Source: Polynucleobacter sp. (GTDB taxonomy: Bacteria > Pseudomonadota > Gammaproteobacteria > Burkholderiales > Burkholderiaceae_D). Taken from it: DNA of 43,042 nt. Below, in pieces: positions 9,612-18,613 of the stretch. Location: assembly GCA_021737945.1 (NCBI GenBank), contig JAIPCX010000022.1, positions 1 through 43,042 of the forward strand. Reading direction: 5' to 3'. The position numbers and the translations under genes were made by a program. A model generated the notes under the pieces. That model ran no database searches and was not told the origin of the DNA. It saw only the letters and a list, made by a program, of their open reading frames with translations. Each line of letters opens with the position of its first letter. The stretch's first letter is position 1.

Positions 9612-10157
9612 ATGACTCCCTTATTTACCGATGCCACTTACGCCGTGGAGCGCCTGCCCGATCCGCATATCCGCGATCTGGCGCAGCAGGCTGTTAGCCA
9701 ATTAAAAAAGCTGCCTGATTACTTGTCTGAATTTAAATCTCAGATAGAACAAAGCCAAACTCTCGCGGCTTGTTTAGCTATCTCAAAGGCTGAACTAGAA
9801 AACGTATACGAGGAGTCGTGGGTACTATTTCGACAAAGGGATTTTTTATCTGCGTTGCCATTAGCTCTGTACTGTTCGACGTTTCAATCAACTGAGTCGC
9901 GCTACGCATTTCTTACTGCATCATGTCTGCAGAGACTACGGCGACCTGAAGAAGCAGTAAAATTTTACAAAACCGTGCTTCAGCTGAATGAAACGCATAT
10001 CGCAGCTGCCTATCGCTTGGGAGAGTGCTTGCTTGAACTCGGCGACAAAGAAGACGCCTCACATTTGTTTGAATGGACCATAACCCTCTCGCGCGGCAAT
10101 TTCGAACACCGCCAATTCCAAGACTGGGCAATGCAGCGCCTAGCGAGCATGGACTAA
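9612..10157 (+). CDS. Type III secretion chaperone, SycD/LcrH/IpgC-like (TPR)
   Basis: The 181-residue soluble protein has about 60 N-terminal helical residues and then three tetratricopeptide repeats at roughly 63-92, 93-126 and 127-160. The pattern LENVYEESWVLFRQRDF / SRYAFLTASCLQRLRRPEEA / RLGECLLELGDKEDA lines up with Yersinia LcrH/SycD (LEQLY, SRFFLGLGACRQ, AAECLLQKGE). That family is the class II chaperones that hold translocator proteins, and some secreted proteins, until export. There is no signal peptide, which fits a cytoplasmic chaperone. No Shine-Dalgarno is obvious before the ATG. Upstream lies a Ser-rich hairpin protein that could be its client; downstream, a convergent large protein. 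A fragment of a second copy lies at 12272-12325. A generic TPR protein is the alternative. Confidence 0.78.
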   Translation: MTPLFTDATYAVERLPDPHIRDLAQQAVSQLKKLPDYLSEFKSQIEQSQTLAACLAISKAELENVYEESWVLFRQRDFLSALPLALYCSTFQSTESRYAFLTASCLQRLRRPEEAVKFYKTVLQLNETHIAAAYRLGECLLELGDKEDASHLFEWTITLSRGNFEHRQFQDWAMQRLASMD

Positions 10158-10162
10158 TTAAA

Positions 10163-10194
10163 AACCAGCGCTGCAAAAGTTTGCGTCGCTGGTT
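10163..10194. terminator. Hairpin terminator between convergent chaperone and 653-residue gene
   Basis: AACCAGCG (10163-10170) pairs with CGCTGGTT (10187-10194), with a further inner GCAAA/TTTGC stem. On the minus strand the stem is followed by TTTTTAATT, a good intrinsic terminator for the gene ending at 10206. On the plus strand the tail is AGAAAAAA, so it is weaker for the chaperone gene. Confidence 0.7.
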
Positions 10195-10205
10195 AGAAAA
10201 AATCA

Positions 10206-12167
10206 CTATCCTTTTTCGCTGCTTGTTTCTGTTGTTTCTAACCTTTCGTTCGGCACGCTAGCAATACTCAGCTCTGAGTTTGGTAATAGTGTTTGTGATG
10301 TTGTTGAAGATGTGGCCGAAATTGAACTCGAAGTACTGCTTAGTGTCGCTTCGTGAGTGTGGCTTGTGTCAGTTGGCATGATGGCAGCACCTGAAAATAC
10401 TTCCTTTAAAAATCGCTTATCAAAATTCCTGGTAACTCGTGTTGCTCGCCGAATAGCATTGTTATGTAATTCGAGATCTTTAGCATTGTTTAATTTTTCA
10501 ACAAATTCATCAACCATTTCCATTGATGTATCGTTGATCGAAACCACATTGTTTTTGTAGGAAATCGCCATTTGTTTCAGGTAATCCAAGATTTGAGTGT
10601 CATTGATTTCCTGATGAGACACCATCAATTCTTTATATCCATTATCGATAACTCTTAAAAGAGTCTCTGGAAGATGCTTCATTGAATAAAGCTCTTTCAT
10701 TTTATTCATCCTATCTTTTAATGCTTTTTCTCTCAATTTGTATTTTGAAATTTCTTCCATAGCATCCGATGTTTTGAAACCTTCGCTGACAGCTCTATCG
10801 TGACGACGACTTGAATTTAGTCTCATTTCAGAAAAACGGGCTTTAGCTCTTTCCAAATTTGCTTCTTTTTTTTCAAGTTCCTCATCTTTAATCCGTTTAA
10901 TTGCATTGGTTCTCAAAGTTTCCGGCGCTCTTGAAAACGCGATCTCAAAAAAATCTTCAGAAAAAGTGGTGACGGCTTCCTGCAGCGAATCAAGTATGGC
11001 ACTTTGAAACCAAATTTCCAGTTGTGTTGCAGGGCTTGAGAGTTTAGAGACGATCAATGGCTGCAGTAAACGAGTAACTAGTAAATTATTTATAAATGAG
11101 AATCGTGCCTTGTCGATGTCATCCATCGATAATTCTGACACGCCGCTTGAATCTATTAACTTTTTAAAAAAAGCATGGTCGGAAGTCAAAAGAAAATTAA
11201 TTATTTCTTTTGGGAGGGGGAAACTTAAAACAAATTTTTCTCGACCAAAAAAAACTTCAGCAATGCGATCCGAGAAAGGCTTCAACATGGATTTAGCAGC
11301 CGCTATTTTATTGGGATCCACCTCACCAAATTCATATATGTTTTTAAAATCACTTACTATAATTTCAGCATATATTTTTTCAAATTCATGCCAAGCATTT
11401 CCTGATTTTATGTCCTCGGCAAATAAGCTCTGCATCAACTTTTCCGATTTGATAAATTTCTCAGATTTTTTGTCCACGTAGGGCATGAGTATTTGAGGCA
11501 GGTGTAATACCAAGATTGCACAGTCTTGTCTTCCTACCGTTGTGACTGTTTTTTTAGTTATGGGAGTTGAAGTGGCCTCTCTAACCAAGATCTCTACTAA
11601 CGCTTGGGTTGTTTGCGCTGGCTTCAACGTGTCCGAAGTTTCCGATCTTGGAAAGCTAATGGTGGCTCGCCTGACTATAACAAATTGCTCCTGGTTTGGA
11701 GCCATAGAGGATGCGCTATTCAGCTGATCCGATGATTTAGTTTTTTTTATAATTTCAGATGATGGTGAAGCTAAATTTTCAATTTTTCGATTTTCAACCT
11801 CTGAAATTAAATCCTGCTCAACCTGGGCTGACCACTCTTCCGCGAAGTTTTTTTTAATGTCTTCAATATCGGTGAAATCTTTTTTTTCCGTAGATTGTTT
11901 TTTTTCTTCAGGATTTCGTTTGGGCGATTTTAATGCGCGCGGAGAAATGGGGATTTTCATAGCTGGCGGGCTATGTATTTTTAGTTCCGGAATCATGACC
12001 AGCGCTTTTCCCTGAGTGTTCTTGTCTGGCGTAGTCACTTTCTTTGATTCTGCAGTTATGGTTGAAACCGAAGTTTCTTCATTTTGAAGGCTTGATTTTG
12101 AATCAACGTCCTCCTTTGGGGTATTCGGAAACTCGGTCTGTTTGTTGAGATTTAAAAAAAGTGACAT
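10206..12167 (-). CDS. Large unknown protein, candidate secreted effector
   Basis: I do not recognise a family. The 653 residues show four parts: a disordered Lys/Ser/Thr/Pro-rich region (1-185), an alpha-helical, possibly globular region (about 186-420, containing ILVLHLPQILMPYV and FINNLLVTRLLQPLIV), a highly charged coiled coil (about 421-498, EELEKKEANLERAKARF), then more helix to about 590 and a Ser/Thr-rich tail (600-653). There is no signal peptide or transmembrane helix. Base composition is clearly AT-richer than the flanking housekeeping genes, with many Lys, Ile and Asn codons, which suggests acquisition or relaxed selection. GGGAAA precedes the ATG. It converges on a type III chaperone gene. 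Composition and context fit a type III substrate, but this is inference; a structural or phage-related protein is possible. Confidence 0.72.
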   Translation of the reverse strand: MSLFLNLNKQTEFPNTPKEDVDSKSSLQNEETSVSTITAESKKVTTPDKNTQGKALVMIPELKIHSPPAMKIPISPRALKSPKRNPEEKKQSTEKKDFTDIEDIKKNFAEEWSAQVEQDLISEVENRKIENLASPSSEIIKKTKSSDQLNSASSMAPNQEQFVIVRRATISFPRSETSDTLKPAQTTQALVEILVREATSTPITKKTVTTVGRQDCAILVLHLPQILMPYVDKKSEKFIKSEKLMQSLFAEDIKSGNAWHEFEKIYAEIIVSDFKNIYEFGEVDPNKIAAAKSMLKPFSDRIAEVFFGREKFVLSFPLPKEIINFLLTSDHAFFKKLIDSSGVSELSMDDIDKARFSFINNLLVTRLLQPLIVSKLSSPATQLEIWFQSAILDSLQEAVTTFSEDFFEIAFSRAPETLRTNAIKRIKDEELEKKEANLERAKARFSEMRLNSSRRHDRAVSEGFKTSDAMEEISKYKLREKALKDRMNKMKELYSMKHLPETLLRVIDNGYKELMVSHQEINDTQILDYLKQMAISYKNNVVSINDTSMEMVDEFVEKLNNAKDLELHNNAIRRATRVTRNFDKRFLKEVFSGAAIMPTDTSHTHEATLSSTSSSISATSSTTSQTLLPNSELSIASVPNERLETTETSSEKG

Positions 12168-12271
12168 ACATTTCCCATATGATGGTTAGCAGAAGTTTCC
12201 TCACAATCCACATATTTTTAAAGCAATTTGATCTTTGAAAAATATGGTTTCAGGGATGCTTGGTAACTGAT

Positions 12272-12325
12272 GAACGTCTGCAGTTCCACACTTGGGCGAT
12301 GCAACGACTAGCGAGTATTCGCTAA
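12272..12325 (+). pseudogene. Remnant of a second SycD-like chaperone gene (3' end)
   Basis: Reading from 12272, the frame gives ERLQFHTWAMQRLASIR and then TAA, nearly the same as the C-terminus of the chaperone at 9612-10157 (EHRQFQDWAMQRLASMD and stop). By hand count 11 of 17 residues and 38 of 54 bases match. Upstream of 12269 the similarity stops, and an in-frame TGA is at 12236-12238. So only the last eighteen codons survive. It lies just upstream of the 653-residue gene's start on the opposite strand, so the large gene is bracketed by an intact chaperone 3' end and a decayed one. Confidence 0.78.
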
Positions 12326-12365
12326 TAAAAAAAGTACTCAACCAATGAAACAGCAATGAAGCTGA

Positions 12366-13298
12366 TTAACTAGGCTCGGCCTTCTTCATCAAAAATCCCA
12401 TTCGTGGGAAATGAATATGAACCTGACCAAGCTGCGCATCTTCACGACTTAGCGAGTAGCGGGTGCGAGTAGCGGCAACCAACCGTCCCACTGTGGGTTC
12501 CAGACCAAAACTTTCAGCCGTGATCGCAACATTCGAGCCCAAAGCAATGTCGTGATCATCTTGATGAATTTCATCCTCCAGTGTCAGGGGTGATGAATCA
12601 CGCGCAATCGTTAATGCAGCTTCTGCCGTCATCTGAGTAGCCGAACCATGACCGATACTGGCCATGCGATCCATCCAAGGTAAAACCGCAGGTACGGATT
12701 CCAAAATACCGGCTACAGGAGGCACCTGATGACGCGTAAACCAAAGCGCGTGATACACCGAAAAATCTGCCACCGAAGGTTGATCGCCTAATAGCCACGT
12801 GTGATGCTCAAGCATATGAGCGATTCGGCGCAAATAACTACGATACGTGGCAGTAGCGTCGGCGGCTGGCATACGCGGCGCATTGTTTCGCATTGCCGCA
12901 CGATCAGCAGCAAAATGTTTGAGCTTATCGGCATCGGGAAACATGAAGGTCGCTCCCGCAGGCTGAAAGTTATACGCCATCGCGGCCTGAAACAAGGTGC
13001 TATCTGCCCACTGCGCCACCGTGCGCGCCAAGCCTTTTTGAGCCTCAGGGTAAAGCGTAGGTGATGGCTGCTGGTGTTCAAGCACATCGCATATCAACGC
13101 CGTATCGCAATAAATATCTGCGCCGATTTGCAAAACCGGTATGCGGCGATAACCGCCAGTTAGCGAGACCAAATTTGGCTTAGGCATGATCATTGGCGCC
13201 AGCACCGATTGCCAGGATAATTTTTTGTAGCCGAGTATGAGTCGCATTTTTTCTGCGAATGGCGATTGCGGGTAATGGTGCAGAATTAAATCCGTCAT
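12366..13298 (-). CDS. Glutathione S-transferase-like protein with extra C-terminal domain
   Basis: The 310-residue protein opens with a thioredoxin-fold GST domain: LILHHYPQSPFAEKMRLIL (active-site-region Ser/Pro), GYRRIPVLQ (the cis-Pro loop) and the D-x-A-L-I glutathione-contact stretch near residue 65. A helical GST C-terminal domain follows, with WLLGDQPSVADFSVYHAL carrying the conserved capping-box Asp. After about residue 225 there is an extra 85-residue segment (EDEIHQDDHDIALGSNVAI onward) that ordinary GSTs of about 210 residues lack. GGAGCC lies before the ATG. Substrate unknown. It marks the return to normal base composition after the accessory island and is divergent from icmF. 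Confidence 0.85.
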   Translation of the reverse strand: MTDLILHHYPQSPFAEKMRLILGYKKLSWQSVLAPMIMPKPNLVSLTGGYRRIPVLQIGADIYCDTALICDVLEHQQPSPTLYPEAQKGLARTVAQWADSTLFQAAMAYNFQPAGATFMFPDADKLKHFAADRAAMRNNAPRMPAADATATYRSYLRRIAHMLEHHTWLLGDQPSVADFSVYHALWFTRHQVPPVAGILESVPAVLPWMDRMASIGHGSATQMTAEAALTIARDSSPLTLEDEIHQDDHDIALGSNVAITAESFGLEPTVGRLVAATRTRYSLSREDAQLGQVHIHFPRMGFLMKKAEPS

Positions 13299-13419
13299 CA
13301 GGGCTCCAATTAAATTGCGTAATGACTACATCCTACCCGAGCATTGGCCGCCCGAGTCATAGCTTGCTTTTCTGCTAAATCGAGCCAGAAGACAGACCGA
13401 GAATGAAGAGGTTTCAGGC

Positions 13420-13455
13420 TATACTTGAGGCTATTGACGTTAACGTAAGCGTCAA
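13420..13455 (+). promoter_or_regulatory. icmF promoter region with LiuR-like palindrome
   Basis: A near-perfect 22-bp palindrome at 13434-13455 (TTGACG...CGTCAA, 9 of 11 pairs, with TAACGTAA at its centre) lies about 40 bases before icmF. It resembles the ACGTxAACGT-type operators of MerR-family LiuR/PsrA-like regulators of branched-chain amino acid and fatty acid use. TATACT at 13420-13425 would be a good -10 element that places the palindrome at the transcription start, where a repressor would act. The -35 is weak. The regulator assignment is inference. Confidence 0.5.
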
Positions 13456-13494
13456 CCTAGCCGCAACCGCACGGCGCACATTCCGGAGAATTCC

Positions 13495-16400
13495 ATGACC
13501 GATTTATCGGTGTCACAAAAACTGACTTCCTACACACCCGCCAACAAAGTGCGCTTCGTCACAGCTGCCTCACTGTTCGACGGTCACGATGCCTCAATCA
13601 ACATCATGCGTCGCATACTAATGTCGCAAGGCGCTGAAGTCATTCATTTGGGTCACAACCGATCTGTCGATGAAATCGTTACCGCTGCGCTGCAAGAAGA
13701 TGCGCAAGGGATTGCGATATCGAGCTATCAGGGTGGTCATGTGGAGTACTTCAAGTACATGATCGATTTACTGAAACAACGTGGCGGTGCTCACATCAAA
13801 GTCTATGGTGGCGGTGGTGGCGTTATCGTGCCTTCCGAAATCAGCGATTTGCATGATTACGGCGTGACGCGCATTTTTAGTCCGGAAGATGGACAGCGTA
13901 TGGGTTTAGCCGGCATGATCAGTTTCATGATCCAAGCATGCGATACCGATTTATCTGTCCATGCACCTAAGACCTTGGCAGCACTCACGCAAGGTGAACT
14001 GAGTCAACGTCAGCGTCCATTAGCGCAACTCATCACCGCACTAGAAAACGACAAAGTTTCTGCTGAATTAAAAAAATCGTTGCACGACGCAGCAGCACTC
14101 TGCAAAGTGCCCACACTGGGCATTACCGGTACCGGCGGCGCGGGCAAATCATCGTTGACCGATGAGCTGATTCGCCGCATACGCATCGATCAAGGCGATA
14201 CATTAAACATTGCCGTTATTTCTATCGACCCATCACGCCGTAAATCCGGAGGCGCCTTGCTCGGCGATCGTATTCGTATGAATGCGATTAATCCATGGGG
14301 CGGAAAAGAGCGTGTTTTCATGCGATCCTTAGCTACGCGTGAAGCAGGATCAGAAATTTCACAAGCACTACCCGATGTGATCGCAGCGTGTCGAGTGGCT
14401 GGATTTGATTTGATCATTGTCGAGACCTCCGGCATAGGCCAGGGTGATGCCGCGATTGTTCCGCAAGTCGATTGCAGCTTATATGTGATGACACCCGAAT
14501 TTGGTGCGGCATCACAGTTAGAAAAAATCGATATGCTCGATTTTGCTGATTTTGTGGCTATTAATAAATTTGACCGTAAAGGTTCGCAAGATGCCTTGCG
14601 CGATGTGGCCAAACAAGTTCAACGCAATCGTGAGCAGTGGGATAAATCAACCGAAGAAATGCCCGTCTTTGGCACGCAAGCATCGCGCTTTAATGATGAT
14701 GGCGTCACAGCGCTGTATCAAGGAGTGCTACCACATTTAACTGAACTCGGTTTGAAAACAACGGCCAGCAAACTCACTGCAGTCAATGTGCGTTTTTCAT
14801 CCGGTCGTAATGCCATCGTTCCTCCGGCTCGCAGCCGTTATCTGGCGGAGATTGCTGACTCGGTGCGTGGTTATCATCGCCGCGTTGAAAAAAATGCACT
14901 TACTGCACGCGAGCGCCAGCAACTCACCGAAGCTAAGCGCATGATGCAAGCTGCCGGCAAAACCATTGATGCCGATGAGCTCATTACTCAACGCGAGAAT
15001 GCTCTTGATGCTGAAGCCAAGCAGTTGCTATCGCAATGGCCAAGCGTACAAGCCACCTACTCCGGTGAAGCACATGTCACTAAAGTGCGCGATAGAGAAA
15101 TTCGCACACAGCTAGACTGGAAAACTCTATCAGGTAACTCGATACGCAAAGTCTCCCTGCCGAAATATGCGGACCATGGCGATCTACTCCGCTGGCTGAT
15201 GAAAGAAAATTTACCCGGCTATTTTCCGTTCACCGCTGGCGTATTTCCTTTCAAGCGTGAGAACGAAGATCCAACGCGTATGTTCGCAGGTGAAGGCGAT
15301 GCCTTCCGTACCAATCGCCGCTTCAAACTGGTGTCCGAGGGTATGCCTGCTAAGCGTCTTTCAACTGCATTTGATTCAGTCACACTGTATGGTGCAGATC
15401 CAGCGATTCGACCTGACATTTACGGTAAAGTTGGTAATTCAGGTGTTTCCATCGCAACGCTGGAAGACATGAAAGTTCTGTACGACGGCTTTGATCTGTG
15501 TGATCCCACCACGTCGGTATCCATGACCATCAATGGCCCCGCACCGAGCATACTCGCCATGTTCATGAACACCGCGATTGATCAACAGGTAGAAAAATTC
15601 AAGGCAGAAAAAGGCCGTGATCCTTCAGCTGAAGAAGCCGCTCAAATTCGCGGCTGGGTTTTACAAAATGTACGAGGCACCGTGCAAGCCGATATTCTAA
15701 AAGAAGATCAAGGTCAAAATACCTGCATCTTCTCTACAGAATTTTCTTTAAAAGTGATGGGCGACATACAGCAATATTTCGTTGACCATCAGGTAAGAAA
15801 TTTTTATTCGGTGTCTATCTCGGGCTATCACATCGCTGAAGCTGGTGCCAACCCTATCTCGCAACTAGCCTTTACGCTATCGAATGGCTTCACATTTGTA
15901 GAAGCCTATCTGGCACGCGGCATGAGCATTGATGATTTCGCGCCGAACCTATCGTTCTTCTTCTCGAACGGCATGGATCCTGAGTACACGGTGCTGGGGC
16001 GTGTTGCACGTCGCTTGTGGGCCATTGCTCTGCGCGAGAAATACGGCGCTAATGATCGCGCGCAAAAACTGAAATATCACATTCAAACTTCGGGCCGCTC
16101 ACTGCATGCGCAAGAAGTTGATTTCAACGACATCCGCACCACGCTGCAAGCCTTAATTGCCATTTACGACAATTGTAATTCTCTGCACACCAATGCCTAT
16201 GATGAAGCGATCACCACACCGACTGATGAATCAGTGCGTCGTGCTTTAGCCATACAGCTGATCATCAATCGCGAGTGGGGTCTGGCGAAAAACGAAAATC
16301 CTAGTCAAGGCTCATTCATCATTGAAGAATTAACTGACCTAGTTGAAGAAGCTGTATTGCAAGAGTTCGAGCGCATTGCCGAACGTGGCGGTGTATTGGG

Positions 16401-16773
16401 TGCGATGGAAACCGGCTATCAGCGCGGCAAGATCCAAGAAGAGTCCATGCTGTATGAACATAAAAAACATGATGGCAGCTTACCCATCATCGGTGTTAAT
16501 ACGTTTCGCAATCCGAAAGGTGACACCGTTCAGCAACAGCTAGAATTAGCGCGCTCAACCGATGATGAAAAACAATCGCAACTCAAGCGACTGGCTGATT
16601 TTCACCAACGCAATCAAAAGGCTGCTGAAATCGCACTCAGTGCGCTTCAAGAAGCGGTCATCCGCGATGACAATGTCTTTGCTCACTTAATGAGCGCTGT
16701 GCGTGTTTGCTCTTTAGGTCAAATCACTGATGCACTGTTTGAGGTGGGTGGGCAATATCGACGCAGCATGTAG
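13495..16773 (+). CDS. icmF: Fused isobutyryl-CoA mutase IcmF (B12-dependent mutase with built-in G-protein chaperone)
   Basis: IcmF interconverts isobutyryl-CoA and n-butyryl-CoA (some also act on pivalyl/isovaleryl-CoA) with adenosylcobalamin. The 1092 residues run in the fused order: B12-binding domain (about 20-150; DGHDAS with lower-ligand His31, [16 protein letters not shown]), then a MeaB-like GTPase domain with P-loop GTGGAGKSS ending at about residue 220, [25 protein letters not shown] and NKFD at 357-360, a linker, and the substrate-binding TIM-barrel mutase domain from about 560 ([39 protein letters not shown]). CCGGAG lies six bases before the ATG. The built-in GTPase removes the need for a separate cofactor-loading chaperone. 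It is alone in its unit, with a LiuR-like palindrome upstream. Confidence 0.96.
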   Translation: MTDLSVSQKLTSYTPANKVRFVTAASLFDGHDASINIMRRILMSQGAEVIHLGHNRSVDEIVTAALQEDAQGIAISSYQGGHVEYFKYMIDLLKQRGGAHIKVYGGGGGVIVPSEISDLHDYGVTRIFSPEDGQRMGLAGMISFMIQACDTDLSVHAPKTLAALTQGELSQRQRPLAQLITALENDKVSAELKKSLHDAAALCKVPTLGITGTGGAGKSSLTDELIRRIRIDQGDTLNIAVISIDPSRRKSGGALLGDRIRMNAINPWGGKERVFMRSLATREAGSEISQALPDVIAACRVAGFDLIIVETSGIGQGDAAIVPQVDCSLYVMTPEFGAASQLEKIDMLDFADFVAINKFDRKGSQDALRDVAKQVQRNREQWDKSTEEMPVFGTQASRFNDDGVTALYQGVLPHLTELGLKTTASKLTAVNVRFSSGRNAIVPPARSRYLAEIADSVRGYHRRVEKNALTARERQQLTEAKRMMQAAGKTIDADELITQRENALDAEAKQLLSQWPSVQATYSGEAHVTKVRDREIRTQLDWKTLSGNSIRKVSLPKYADHGDLLRWLMKENLPGYFPFTAGVFPFKRENEDPTRMFAGEGDAFRTNRRFKLVSEGMPAKRLSTAFDSVTLYGADPAIRPDIYGKVGNSGVSIATLEDMKVLYDGFDLCDPTTSVSMTINGPAPSILAMFMNTAIDQQVEKFKAEKGRDPSAEEAAQIRGWVLQNVRGTVQADILKEDQGQNTCIFSTEFSLKVMGDIQQYFVDHQVRNFYSVSISGYHIAEAGANPISQLAFTLSNGFTFVEAYLARGMSIDDFAPNLSFFFSNGMDPEYTVLGRVARRLWAIALREKYGANDRAQKLKYHIQTSGRSLHAQEVDFNDIRTTLQALIAIYDNCNSLHTNAYDEAITTPTDESVRRALAIQLIINREWGLAKNENPSQGSFIIEELTDLVEEAVLQEFERIAERGGVLGAMETGYQRGKIQEESMLYEHKKHDGSLPIIGVNTFRNPKGDTVQQQLELARSTDDEKQSQLKRLADFHQRNQKAAEIALSALQEAVIRDDNVFAHLMSAVRVCSLGQITDALFEVGGQYRRSM

Positions 16774-16817
16774 TCGCTGTTTTTTCGATAAAACACAGCA
16801 AGTACTGAATATTGAAT

Positions 16818-16856
16818 CGACTAGCCTTCGTACTAAATAAGCACGGAGTCTAGTCG
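16818..16856. repeat. Imperfect 14-bp inverted repeat downstream of icmF
   Basis: Arms 16818-16831 and 16843-16856 (CGACTAG... / ...CTAGTCG) pair at 12 of 14 positions around an 11-nt loop. No T-run follows on either strand, so it is a stem for mRNA 3'-end protection or a weak terminator. It occupies part of the 214-nt gap to the photolyase gene; nothing else stands out in that gap. Confidence 0.45.
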
Positions 16857-16987
16857 GTGGTTAAAATGTCTGCTTAAATTTACACGCTAGAGCCAGACGA
16901 CCACGTCACCTTGAGATCCATGCCGCTCGTTACCAAAAGATTGTCGACCTGTACCCGCAGCTATGCAGCTTTTCACGGCAGGCAAGC

Positions 16988-18613
16988 ATGAGCTTAGCCG
17001 TCGTTTGGTTTAAACGTGATCTGCGGGTTTTTGACCACGCACCTTTGGTCGAAGCTAGCCGCCATCCTGATGTATTGCCTCTATATGTGTATGAGCCGGA
17101 AATCATCCGCGCTCCGGATTTCTCTACCCAGCATCTTGGTTTTATTAATGAATGTCTGGATGATTTAGATCAGGCACTGGCCGGTCGTGGCAGCTCACTG
17201 CTGATTTTGCATGGTGAAATAACGACAGTATTTAAGCGCCTGCTAGATAATTTCGGACCGTTTACGTTGTACTCGCACGAAGAGACGGGCAATGCGATTA
17301 GCTATTCGCGTGACCGTCGCGTGGCTGACTGGTGCCGCAGTCACAACATCGCATGGAAAGAATCGCCCACCAATGGCGTTGTGCGCCGATTACAAAATCG
17401 CGACGAATGGTCATCGATTTGGATGCAGCGCATGCGCTCACCTATGCTGAGCGCACCTGATTTCATTCGTACATCTGGTAAAACCTTATCGCCTTCTGGC
17501 GTAATGACAGCACGACAATTAGGTTGCAGAGAAGAAGATAAGCCACAGCGCCAGCACGGTGGGCGTAAACAAGCCTCGCAACAGGTGAAGCAGTTTTTCA
17601 CTCGCCACTTGCCAGCGTATCGTTATTCCATGTCTAGCCCGCTGTCTGCGGAAGAGGCTTGCTCGCGACTCTCACCTTATCTCGCGTATGGCGCGCTATC
17701 GATTAAAGAGTTGATGCATAAGATATGGAAAACACGTGCGCAACTGCAATCTGCATCTAATCCTGAATCTTCTTCACGCGTTTTGGCGAGCTTAAAATCG
17801 TTTGAAAGCCGCTTGCATTGGCACTGTCACTTCATACAAAAATTAGAATCTCAACCTGCTATCGAAATGCAGAACATGCATAGCGGATTTGATGGCTTGC
17901 GCGAGCCTCATTTCAATCCAGAGTATTTTGAACGTTGGAAAAAAGGCGAAACCGGTTTTCCACTGATTGATGCTTGCATGCGTATGCTAGCGCAAACGGG
18001 TTGGATTAATTTTCGTATGCGTGCTTTGCTGATTAGTTTTTCCAGCTACCAGTTGTGGAATCATTGGCGCGAACCGGCATTGCATCTAGCGCGTGAATTT
18101 TTAGACTACGAGCCTGGGATTCATTATCCGCAAATACAAATGCAGAGTGGTGTAACCGGCATTAATACTTTGCGCATCTACAATCCCGTCAAACAAGCGC
18201 AAGACCAAGATCCAAAGGGTATATTCGTGAAGCGCTGGTTGCCTGAATTGCACAACGTACCAAATGATTTTATTTTTCAACCATGGACGATGCCCCCTGA
18301 GCTACAACGTGAAATTAATATAACCATGGGTAGTACCTACCCCTTGCCTATAGTCGATCATTTAGCAACCGCAAAACATGCGCGCGATACCCTATGGCCA
18401 CTAGTGCGTAATCCTTCCATGCGATCCGAAGCCCGGCAAGTGTTTATCAAACATGGCAGTCGTCACCCTTTTCGAGAAGGACGCTCACGACAAAGCACCA
18501 AGTCGGCTGTCGCTAGCGGCAAGAACAACACTACGCAGCGTAATGACGCAGACACAAAATCAAGCAAATCAAGTGAGTCGTCTCCTCAACTCTCTCTCGG
18601 TCTGGATCCCTAA
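16988..18613 (+). CDS. phr: Cryptochrome/DNA photolyase family protein
   Basis: A flavoprotein that probably repairs UV-induced pyrimidine dimers in blue light. The 541 residues begin with the antenna-domain signature LAVVWFKRDLRVFDHAPL. HEETGNAISYSRDRRVADWC follows, then the FAD-binding helical domain: TGFPLIDACMRMLAQTGWI, NFRMRALLISF, the conserved EPALHLAREFLDYEPG and NPVKQAQDQDP. The N-x-R-MR stretch and the W-rich helices are those of photolyases. After about residue 490 there is a 50-residue Ser/Lys/Thr-rich tail with no recognised fold, which is longer than in standard photolyases. The sub-class (CPD versus another class) cannot be settled by eye. The stop overlaps the rarD start by one base. 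Confidence 0.87.
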   Translation: MSLAVVWFKRDLRVFDHAPLVEASRHPDVLPLYVYEPEIIRAPDFSTQHLGFINECLDDLDQALAGRGSSLLILHGEITTVFKRLLDNFGPFTLYSHEETGNAISYSRDRRVADWCRSHNIAWKESPTNGVVRRLQNRDEWSSIWMQRMRSPMLSAPDFIRTSGKTLSPSGVMTARQLGCREEDKPQRQHGGRKQASQQVKQFFTRHLPAYRYSMSSPLSAEEACSRLSPYLAYGALSIKELMHKIWKTRAQLQSASNPESSSRVLASLKSFESRLHWHCHFIQKLESQPAIEMQNMHSGFDGLREPHFNPEYFERWKKGETGFPLIDACMRMLAQTGWINFRMRALLISFSSYQLWNHWREPALHLAREFLDYEPGIHYPQIQMQSGVTGINTLRIYNPVKQAQDQDPKGIFVKRWLPELHNVPNDFIFQPWTMPPELQREINITMGSTYPLPIVDHLATAKHARDTLWPLVRNPSMRSEARQVFIKHGSRHPFREGRSRQSTKSAVASGKNNTTQRNDADTKSSKSSESSPQLSLGLDP

